Origin: Guyanagaster necrorhizus
Lineage: Eukaryota > Basidiomycota > Agaricomycetes > Agaricales > Physalacriaceae
Direction of reading: 5' to 3'
NCBI RefSeq assembly: GCF_019112545.1
Contig: NW_025064917.1
Coordinates: forward strand, 319,940-383,939
DNA: 64,000 nucleotides
In this document: positions 55,901 through 64,000 of the stretch, in pieces
Layout of the letters: each line of letters begins with the position of its first letter
Numbering within the stretch: position 1 is the stretch's first letter
Position numbers and translations under genes: made by a program
The notes under the pieces: generated by a model
What the model saw: the letters and a program-made list of their open reading frames with translations, nothing else
Told to the model about the DNA's origin: nothing
Database searches by the model: none

Positions 55901-57812
55901 GGTAAAAGATGAAGCCAACAAGTGAGCAATTCCACTTGGTCAGCCAAAGGACTTAATGGTATGTCTCAGAATCCTGCTGGTCAGACTTATACTAGTTTTG
56001 TAGATACTTATATATATGTGCATTCAAATATACCTGACTTTGTTTTCTGAAATGCACTAAAGAAATCACACATTCAACTGCCTATGAGCCAAACAGAAGG
56101 AGAGGCCTCCAATGACTGGCTAAGACCATTCAAGACTGAGTGGACTTGGTGAGCTATTCAAAATGCTAGAAATGAGACTAAAGCAAAAGCTGTGCTCAAG
56201 AACTGAATACACAAGACTTAAACTGAAGAAATCATTGATGAAATGATTGAGAGAATGAGAAAGGCAGAAAGGAATCAGGCCTTAGAGTGGCTAGACAAAC
56301 TAAAGGGACCTAAGAAATATATTTGGTAGCAGAAGGCCATGGAGAGAGATCTAACCACTAAGATGCAGATCAATGATCTGTACACATGATCACTGCTCTG
56401 ATTGACAGTGGCTGCACTGAGAGTTCCATCAATCATGCTTTTATCATCAAGCATGGTCTACCAACCCAAGCCACTACTGGTCCAATCCTGGTTATAATGC
56501 TGACAGAACCAAGAATCAAGCTGACTCAATTATGGAGTTTGTCAAACTCTGGTTAATGATCAGAGATCACTCAGAGTGGATTGACCTAGCTATAATCAAG
56601 TTGGGATCCAAAGAGATCTTTCTTGGTCATGACTGGCTCACATGGCATAATCTGTTAATCAATTGGAAGACAGGGTAGATCACTTTTGCACAATGCTATT
56701 GCTAAAAAATTCCCTTTGAGTTACCTGATGAAGACCCAGAGGATCAATGAGATGAGGAAATAGAGGAAGGAGAAACAATATTGGCTATAGACTTGGACTA
56801 TAGGATCCACATCTGAGCAGTGCATCATACCAATGACTTGGCAGCAAGAGCCAACAAAAAAAAGGAGGCTAAGATGTTCAAAGAACTGGTATCTGAATAG
56901 GCATATGACTTCTGTGATCTATCCACCAAAGAGAGCTTTGATGAACTATCAGAACTGAAGCCATAGAATCACATGATCAAACTCATCTTCAATGCCAGTG
57001 CCAACCTCAATTGCAAGATATACAACCTTAGCACATTAGAACAGATTGAGCTAGACAAGTTTTTAGAGGAGAATCTGTTTAGTGGATGAATAAGGCTATT
57101 AAAGTCCCCTATGGTGTCACTCTTCTTTTTTGTAAAAAAGAAGGACAGCAAGCTCTGATTGGTTCAGAACTACTGGAAACTCAATAAGATGATGATCAAG
57201 AATTGTTATCCTTTTCTGTTGATTTCTGAATTAATAGACAGATTGCAGGGTGCCTGATACTACACCAAACTTGATGTTCAGTGAGAATACAACAATGTGT
57301 GGATTAAAGAGAGAGATGAGTGGAAGACAACCTTCTAAACCAATCATAGACTCTTTGAGCTAATAGTCATGTTCTTTGGATTGACCAATTCCCTCACAAC
57401 ATTTCAATGGATGATGAATGATATTTTTAAGGATCTCATTGCCATGGGAAAGGTCACAATCTATCTGGACAATATTCTAATCATGTCAAAGGATTGAGAA
57501 GAACACCAATGTTTAGTCCACCAGATACTGAAACTAATGAGAAAACACAAACTATTCCTCAAAGCTGAGAAGTGTGAGTTCAAGGTGCTAGAAACTGAGT
57601 ACCTCAGAGTAATCATCAGCAAAGGAAGCATTTGAATGGACCCCATCAAGGTGGCAGAAGTAACAGAATGGCTGAAGCCAACTAAGAAGAAGGAACTCCA
57701 ATTCTTCCTTGGGTTCATCAACTTTTACCACTGATTTATCTGAGATTACAGCAAGATTGTCTACTCTATAACCCAGATCACAGAGAATGCTCTTTGGACC
57801 TGAGGGATAGCC
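52499..57812 (+). mobile_element. Ty3/Gypsy element copy A, 5' part (LTR, gag, protease, reverse transcriptase)
   Basis: Plus orientation. LTR at 52499-52945. Gag pieces about 54215-55920 with a zinc knuckle CFNCEKKDHLLWNC (from about 55756, C-x2-C-x4-H-x4-C). Protease block LIDSGCTESS at about 56397-56427. Reverse transcriptase from about 57060 with YYTKLDVQ, FGLTNSLTTFQ and YLDNIL (about 57460, normally YLDDIL), to AEKCEFKVLETEYL and the start of RNase H (about 57780). Many in-frame TGA and TAG codons replace expected Trp, Arg and Gln, so it is dead. It breaks off at 57813 where another repeat begins. Copy B (minus) covers the missing 3' half. Confidence 0.85.
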
Positions 57813-58308
57813 TGTTAGAAATGTGTCAGTTGATTGGGCTTGAGTGCATGTGTAGAGACTGGCAGAGTGCATAGGCACAACAAAGCTATTGGCAATATCA
57901 CCCTCAAGTTGAGGCCCAAGGATTTGAATTGACAGAATAGAGTTCTGTCAGAGAGATGAAGAGGAATATCCTTTGGAGTGAAATCTAACAGATGAAATAG
58001 AGAGGAGCTGAGTGAGCACAAAGTGTAGATGGCTATTCAAATTGATATTTGAACTGAGTATTTATAATGCTCATATATAGTTTATATATTATTGGTAGCT
58101 AATTCCAAGTCAGAATCTATTAGGTTCCAGTGTCAACTATTTACTACTATGTTCAGAGTTTAAATACTAGAGTGTAAAATACAAATGTGAAATAGTAATG
58201 GTAAAATGAAATTGATGGATAATGAGAAATAGGCAGAGTTCAATGGAACTTGTGTTTGAATTCATGGTTGATTGAGATGAAGCAGAGGCTGGCAGCATGT
58301 GCATAACA
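57813..58308 (-). repeat. Repeat C, copy 1 (LTR-like, about 496 bp)
   Basis: Begins TGTTAG on the plus strand and ends GCATAACA, giving LTR-like TG...CA ends. Its first about 140 bp match 63861-64000 at roughly 80 percent (TTGGGCTTGAGTG, AGCAGAGTGCATAGGCA, AAGCTATTGGCAAT). Left flanks of the two copies differ, so the border is real. On the minus strand the purine run AAAGAGGAGA lies directly before it, as a polypurine tract would before a 3' LTR. Flanks TAGCC and GTATC do not form a target duplication. Confidence 0.6.
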
Positions 58309-59404
58309 GTATCTCCTCTTTAGTGTTCTTGCTCTCAAGAGTGCAGATCTCAATATCTGGTGAAAGGGTGCATGATGGAAACTTTTGGTGTCATGGGAGT
58401 TTTGCTTTTCAACTCCAACCACCACCTCCTTTGATAATGCCATCTGTTGTTTCTTATTATCTCTTGAAAACTCCCAAGTCTCTGCTGTGGAAGTTGACCT
58501 CTGATAGCTCTCAAGAGGTCCAAGAATTGTTTCATTTAGAATGGCAGACTAGAGAGGACAAGTTTGCAGAGGCCATAGAGAGCTATTTGGAATGGCAAAG
58601 GGAACAGGAGCAGGAGGAAAAGGTCTGAGCAGACTGTGTGGCTCAAAAGGCCTGAAGGAGGATGCAGCAAAAGGAATTGGGAAGAAAAAGGGAGGAGGTT
58701 TGGCTAGCAGTAGTGATGAACTAAAAAGTTGTTTAGCCAGAGACTCTTTGCAGGCAGAAAACACAAAACCTCTTGTGGTAAGTGAAACCAAAGCACAGAA
58801 TCTGAAGGCTGATTCAAGTGAGTCTAGTCTGTATACCTCTGTATAGTGACTAATCTCCAAAGATATGTAGCAGAGTGTAGCTACAAAGGTATGAGACTCT
58901 GATTTGTTTACAGTGACTCACAGTATGTGCATGAACTTTTCTATAGTAGAAATATCATATAAGGATCTGGATACTGGATGATGCAGTCTATATGTGATGC
59001 AAACTTTTATTTTCAGAATCTTATATGTGGTTTCAGTGGGGTCTAGAGAAATGGTTAGTGTTTTCCAGTTACCTTTCAAAGTCTTTTGTTAGGTCTAGGC
59101 AGTATGAGGGTGACATGCAAGAGCAACAGATTCCTTTTGTGTTTTTGGGAATGAAGCAAGGTAAGACAGTATTTTATGAATTTATAAGTTCACTTAATGT
59201 TGTATGCAAGCCTTGTAGAGTTGTTGAGATGCTATAGCACTCACAGTCAACAGGTATTGATCTATAGATGGTCTGTGTAGCTGGTTCTATTAGAGAAGTG
59301 TTGTACTGATGTACAGTTTAGTATGAGTGTCAAGTAGTCTCAGTATTGCTTGTTTTTTCTTTCTCTCTTTCTATATTTCTTTTATACACTACTTATACTA
59401 TCTT
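58309..59404 (+). other. CpG-free region with two adjoining open frames
   Basis: Plus frames 58299-58628 (contains SSQEVQELFHLEWQTREDKF and an acidic Glu/Gln-rich end) and 58592-58846 (Lys/Gly-rich, KGIGKKKGGGLASSS) overlap by about 40 bp and could be one frameshifted protein. No known domain. They lie between repeat C copy 1 and the LTR of element B, in CpG-free DNA, so they are probably transposon-derived (gag-like or captured). 58850-59404 shows no coding. Confidence 0.35.
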
Positions 59405-59873
59405 TGTTAGACCCAAGCTTCATGTGATCATTAACACATGATAAACTGATATCACTTCACACTTTGAGTGAAATGTCAGAGTTCACTTGATGTGATTAAT
59501 GATTATTATGATACAAGGCCTTTGTGTTTGGCTTGAGGATAGAATAGTATAGAAATAAACTTTAGCTTGAAGCTGAAGTTACCAGCAAGAGTGAGCCTGC
59601 TTATATACTATACATCATAGAGCTAAATATATGACTATCTATTGTATGTTTTCAAGTTCTTATATCCATTATCCTTGGGCATCATTACTGTACATAAAAG
59701 GTCAATTATGCATTATCAAGGGTTAGTTGCTGTGTCAGAGAACAATGACAGATTAGCTTGTTGTGATGACTAAGCTTCTTCCACAGTTCTAAGTGCTGGT
59801 TTAGATGCTCTCACTAAGCATAAATAGAGGTTAATTCATAAAAGAAGAGTAAAGAATGAAAAAAATTATAATA
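59405..59873 (-). repeat. 3' LTR of element copy B
   Basis: Inverted relative to the LTR at 52499-52945. It starts TGTTAGACCC on the plus strand and its other end is AAAAAATTATAATA next to the polypurine tract. Shares the CTTATATACT, AAGCTGAA and AATAAACTTTAGCT blocks with copy A. About 469 bp. Confidence 0.7.
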
Positions 59874-59906
59874 TTACCCTCTCCTTAAGACTATTGTCTC
59901 AATGGC

Positions 59907-60203
59907 TTAATTTAGAGATAATTTATAATCATATATTGCATCATTGGCATCCATCCACTTTTTATTTACCCACTGGTTAGATTCAGGGCCATAGCTCTTC
60001 CAGCTAACCAGATAGTTGACTATTGTTATTATACTGTCTCCTCTTACTTTGAATTTTTGCAATTTATGATTCAATATTTGGTTGATTTTATAATGTTCTT
60101 TATTATCAATGAGTTTGAGGGGTGGCAGTGGAGAGCAGTCTTGATTTGGGAATGCCAGCATGATGAATGGATGAAGGAGGGATTCATTAAATATATCATG
60201 CAC
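59907..60203 (-). CDS. Chromodomain end of copy B polyprotein
   Basis: Open frame of 98 codons, the best preserved part of the element. HYKINQILNHKLQKF then ITIVNYLVSWKSYGPESNQW, matching the chromodomain pattern Y-x-V-x-x-I-L-x-H ... Y-L-V-x-W-x-G-Y-x-x-x-x-x-x-W. In chromoviruses this module follows integrase and steers insertion toward histone-marked chromatin. Here the usual Gly after K is Ser (KSYG) and the polyprotein upstream has stops, so it is a relic. Confidence 0.7.
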   Translation of the reverse strand: MHDIFNESLLHPFIMLAFPNQDCSPLPPLKLIDNKEHYKINQILNHKLQKFKVRGDSIITIVNYLVSWKSYGPESNQWVNKKWMDANDAIYDYKLSLN

Positions 60204-62334
60204 CTTTCAGCTAGTTGAAAGATGCAGTTTATTTGCAGAGGCTCCAACTTTTGTGAAGATTGGAAAGAGTTCCATATGTTTGTCAGCTAGTTTTCATTTG
60301 GGCCAGGGAAGATGCAGGTTTGTAGTGTCTAGCCAGACTTTGTTGCTGATTGCATAGTGTCAGGCTGTAGAGCAATGTTTGTCATATTGTTTTTTTATCA
60401 ACTGGATAGCTTTTTCCAAGGCAGCTTTGATTTCATTGTGGATCTTTGTCATTATAGTGGTGAAGTCAGTGCTAGCAAGAGTGATTGTGTGGAATCAGTC
60501 AGTGTGCAAAACATGAAGATGTCATCCACAGTTGATAAAAAAGGGTGTTTTGCCAGTAGTACTATAAATGCAATTGTTGTGCTAGAAGGCTACCAGCATA
60601 AGCCATTCAGCCCAGTCATCCTGTCTGTAGTTGATGAATAGTCATAAGTACTTTTTGACCTTCTGATTGACCTGCTCTGTCTGCCTATTGGTCTGCAGAT
60701 GGTAGGCAGTTGAAGCATTCTGGTGAATATAGAGGAGTTGATACAAGTTGTTGAAGAACTTGGAGACAAATTGGGGCCCCCAATCAGAGATGACAATTTG
60801 TGGTATGCCATATTTGGCATATATCTTGTCATGCAGGATCTTTGCCTATTCTTCTGAGGTTAACTCTATTAAACAGGCAATTGAGATGATTGCCTTGGAG
60901 AAATGATCAATGATGATGAGAATAGCATCATAGCCATTACACTCAGAGAGTCCTGTGACTATGTCTACTGAAATGTGCATCCATAGTGAAGTTGGAATTT
61001 CATTTGGATGAAGTGAGGCAGTCTGCAGTCATGTGGTTATCTTTTTATATTAGTATGTTTCACATCCTTTGACATACTGTTCAATGTCTTGACCCATCTT
61101 TGGCCACCAGTATTCTCATAGGATTAGCTCCTTGGTTTTGGTGATGCCAAGGTGGCCAGCTGTGATATGATCATGACATATGGCAATGATTTTGCTATAA
61201 AGCCCTTCATCTCATGGAATATAGATCCACCCATCATAGCAGATCAAGCCTCTTTCTTTCACTATTCCTTATTCATGGTTTAGAGATGAGGCCATACACT
61301 GGTTCCACTTGTGACTGTCTCTTGTAGTGCTTTTGGTCTGTTCATGGATCTCTTCTTCTGTCAGCATGATCATAGCCCTGAAGTGTTTGGGTTTTAGTAG
61401 TGTCACCCTGTTGTTGTCATCCACTCCTTGATTGTGATCTGCTTGTCAACTGAGAAGGTCAGCTTTTTTGTTTGCTGTGCCAGCTTTATGATAGAGGGTA
61501 TACAGGTATTGGCTTAGTTCTGTTATCCAGCATGCTTGTTGTTGATTAAGCTTTTGTGGTTGTTAGAAGTACTGCACATTCTGATGATCCATCCAGATTT
61601 CAAAGGTCTGGATGGCTCTAATAAGGTAGTGTCACTATTCTTCAAGAGCAAGCATTATTGCTAACAACTTCTTGTCATATATCTCATAGTTGCATTCAGT
61701 CATGGTCAGGGCCTTCAAAAGAAAGGCCATGAGTCACCACTTTCCATTCTACTCTTGAGACAATACAGCCCCTATTGCTCTCTCACTCAAGTCTGCTTCA
61801 ATTTGAAACTTCCCTGTTTGGTCAAATATAGCTAGTATGACATTCTTGGCCAGCCATTGTTTAAGGTTGTCAAAGGCTGTCTGCTAGGCTTCTCTTCAAG
61901 CCCAGGAGGTATTGCCAGTTAATTGAGTCATGAGCCATATGATTTTGCTGTAGTCCCATATGAACTGTCAATAGAAGTTGGTGAATCTAAGAAAGGATTG
62001 TAGTTCCTTCTTCTTTGTTAGTTCAGGCCATTTAGTAACTCTGGCTACTTTGATCAGATCCATTTGGATGTTTCTCTTGCTAATGATGACCCTGAGGTAC
62101 TCAGTTTCTAGTACCTCAAATTCACATTTCTCTGCTTTCAGGAAGAGTTTGTGCTTCTGCATAAGAGCTAGTACTTGTTGTATTAGCTATTGGTGTTCCT
62201 CTTGGATCATTGACATGATAAAGATATCATCCAGGTAAATGGTGACTTTTTCTGTAGCAATAAAGTCTTTGAAGATATCATTCATCATCTACTGAAAGGT
62301 TGCTGATATGCCTGATAATGGCTAAGTGACTAAG

Positions 62335-63715
62335 AGAGGCAAATGAAGAATGAACTCTCAAATGCCAACACCTAACCACTCAATACACAATCACCAAATA
62401 CAGTTGAGGTCAGTTGTTTTGAGTATGATAGAAGCACTCTTGCAGTCTTAAGTAAAATCAAAGAAACAGTCAATAAAGACAGTTATTTAACTCTATCTTG
62501 CTTTCAAAGATGCAACACTTGTGAGAGTAGTTTATAGCAATGTTTAAGTATAATTAGGACTTAGAATCAATGCACAATTGCACTCCCAATCAACTTAGAA
62601 TATTCCAAAATCCAATAAACTCCAAAACCCAAATACTAAGTCTATCAAGCACTTAGGCTTGACTAGCTGCACTCTTGGCTGGCTAGCAGTCCTCAAAACT
62701 GAAGAACTTGTACTCTGATGCTGAAACCCTTATAGTTTGGAACCCAAATTAATCTGAAACCCAAAATACAGTTATTATTCCAATCCAATCCTCTCTAAGT
62801 GATAAAGCAACTTAAATAAATCACTAAGTCAAAGCAGAACTCAAAATCCGTTGTCCCAGGGACTAGCTACAGTGGGCTAGAAGGCCTGAATGCAGGGGTG
62901 GGTCACTTGCTTGCTATTTCCCCCCATTCTCTTCTTTTATACATCAACAACAGGTATAGAATCTATAAATAAAGCATTCAAAGTAGTATTTCTCCTGTTT
63001 AAAGCGGAATCATACTGTTATTCCAGAATGGTGGCACTCCTGGACTCTCCTAGACTTGCTCAGACCTGCCTGGTCACTGCACAGCTTTATTTTAAGCCTA
63101 CAGTGCCTATGGGTATGTAACTCCTTTCTGTTTACTCAGAGTTTTAATCCTCTGAGTTATTCTTAGTAGCTTGATTGATCAGACCAGGTCAGTCAGTCCT
63201 ATCCACTCTATTCCTCTCAATTCTAAGTCTCTTAGGTCACCTGATACCTAGAAAATTCCAACTTAGGTATTTGAGTCAAAACTCATTGTGCTAGCTACAG
63301 ATCATTGAGTCTCTCTTCTTACTGCTCCTGGATGATGCTATCTGTACTCAATACTCTACAACTGGCTATGGTATTATGCCTCTAGCTGTCTTAAAATATA
63401 CTTGTCTTAGTGGCATGTAGAATTGGCCCTATTTGAGATACCATTTCTAAGTCCAACTTGGACTTAGTATTTTCCAAGGTGTGATGTCAAACTTTTCTAA
63501 GTTCAAACCTGACTTAGGATTTTTATCCTTAGGCCATGTTATTTTTACAAAGTCTCTTTTAGACTTAGTATTGGTGACTAGCATGACTATCAGCTTAGAG
63601 CCTCAGCCATAGTCCTCTATTGGCTAATGATTCTCAGTTACTAGTATATTCTAGTGTGTTATGCAGAATTTGCAAATTATAGAGCTGGACATGTACCCTG
63701 CATATCATCACTGGC
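62335..63715. mobile_element. Insertion D inside the reverse transcriptase of copy B
   Basis: The minus-strand reverse transcriptase reads up to FFRLTNLP at about 63720 and resumes with SATFQ at about 62325; in copy A these blocks are adjacent (FGLTNS-LTTFQ). The intervening 1.4 kb is therefore a younger insertion. Its ends carry short inverted matches (TGATATGC near 63697 and GGCATATCA near 62315). It has two of the only three CpGs of the whole block (62849, 63005) and no recognised protein. Class unknown. Confidence 0.55.
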
Positions 63716-63860
63716 AAGTTGGTGAGTCTAAAGAATATGACCATAGGCTCAAAGAGTCTTTGGTTAGTTCTGAATGCTGCCTTCCACTCATCTTCATCCT
63801 TTATCTGCACATTATTGTATCTTCATTGCACATCCAACTTGATGTAGTATTTGATGGCTC

Positions 63861-64000
63861 TGTTAGGAACATGCCAATTGAATGGGCTTGAGTGTATGTG
63901 CAGAGTCCAGCAGAGTGCATAGGCATCGATGAAGCTATTGGCAATGTCACTCTTGAGTCAGAGTGCAAGGTTCTGGATGGATGGAATAGAGTTCTATCAG
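63861..64000 (-). repeat. Repeat C, copy 2, cut by the window edge
   Basis: Begins TGTTAGGAAC and matches the first 140 bp of the repeat at 57813. It abuts the reverse transcriptase of copy B directly (GAGCC on the minus strand next to the border). Contains the third CpG (63927). Confidence 0.6.

Larger units (their letters stand above)
59405..63860 (-). mobile_element. Ty3/Gypsy chromovirus copy B, 3' part (reverse transcriptase to LTR)
   Basis: Minus orientation, read right to left. Reverse transcriptase start (YYIKLDVQ...YNNVQIKDEDEWKAAF, 63855-63720), interrupted by insertion D, resuming at about 62325 with SATFQ-stop-MMNDIF and YLDDIF, AEKCEFEVLETEYL, then RNase H (QIEADLSERAIGAVLSQE, about 61740-61815). 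The integrase zinc region (HITAGHLG...KGCETY) and integrase core follow: SVDIVTGL about 60960, ISDWGPQF about 60780, STAYHLQTNRQTEQVNQ about 60690. A chromodomain comes next (YLVSWKSYGPESNQWV, about 59950-60020), then a polypurine tract AAGGAGAGGG (about 59876-59885) directly before the LTR. Several in-frame stops. The chromodomain places it among chromoviruses. Confidence 0.85.

Noticed and set aside
57808..58313. Repeat C copy 1 as a clean solo LTR
   Set aside because: Flanking five bases (TAGCC and GTATC) do not match, so no target duplication supports a simple solo LTR.
61978..62238. Plus-strand open frame of 86 codons and the similar one on the minus strand at 57461-57721
   Set aside because: Both are antisense shadows of the conserved reverse transcriptase of copies B and A.
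1..64000. A prokaryote-style defence or biosynthetic gene system
   Set aside because: Genes are intron-containing, independently oriented and belong to ordinary fungal families; one methyltransferase and scattered reductases are not enough to call a metabolite cluster (no synthase, terpene cyclase or P450 seen).

Overview
The window looks like nuclear DNA of an agaricomycete (mushroom-forming basidiomycete). Genes are cut by many 48-60 nt GT-AG introns. Several families are typical of that group: intron-rich O-methyltransferase, BTB proteins ending in RTI, large-subunit catalase, a MARVEL-like membrane protein, Spg1, MRH4 and a MINDY deubiquitinase. I see no bacterial or viral genes, CRISPR array, rRNA or convincing tRNA.

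Layout. 1-1593: end of an O-methyltransferase. 1600-3995: unrecognised sequence with a short CpG-poor relic. 3996-6200: aldehyde dehydrogenase 1. 6574-7143: cysteine-rich secreted protein (minus). 8300-10560: a decayed glutamyl-tRNA synthetase, partly inverted and split by a 930-bp LTR element with a perfect 5-bp target duplication. 11139-11986: four-helix membrane protein. 13085-15666: catalase. 16533-30436: a loose region with two BTB paralogues and two aldo/keto reductases (one intact, one decayed), plus long gene-poor stretches.

31108-46562 is the denser part: two small hypothetical genes, the mitochondrial helicase MRH4, aldehyde dehydrogenase 2 (inverted paralogue of the first), a broken ABCG transporter whose first part is inverted relative to the rest, the septation GTPase Spg1 and a MINDY deubiquitinase with a CaaX end. 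46818-49010 holds two more pseudogenes (a P-loop family and a serine carboxypeptidase). 49154-50579 is an intact extended-SDR reductase. 51434-51836 is a truncated aldo/keto reductase.

From about 51.8 kb to the end the composition changes abruptly. CpG is almost absent (three found by eye in 12 kb) and the DNA is a nest of Ty3/Gypsy chromovirus relics in both orientations, full of in-frame stops, preceded by a roughly 85-bp-arm foldback repeat. This fits methylation-driven C-to-T decay of silenced transposons.

No operon-like system is visible. The main themes are redox and aldehyde metabolism (two aldehyde dehydrogenases, catalase, aldo/keto reductases, an SDR reductase) mixed with repeated gene decay by small inversions, duplications and retroelement insertions. 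Exon joins were worked out by eye from splice signals and protein continuity. Domain calls rest on remembered family motifs, not on searches.
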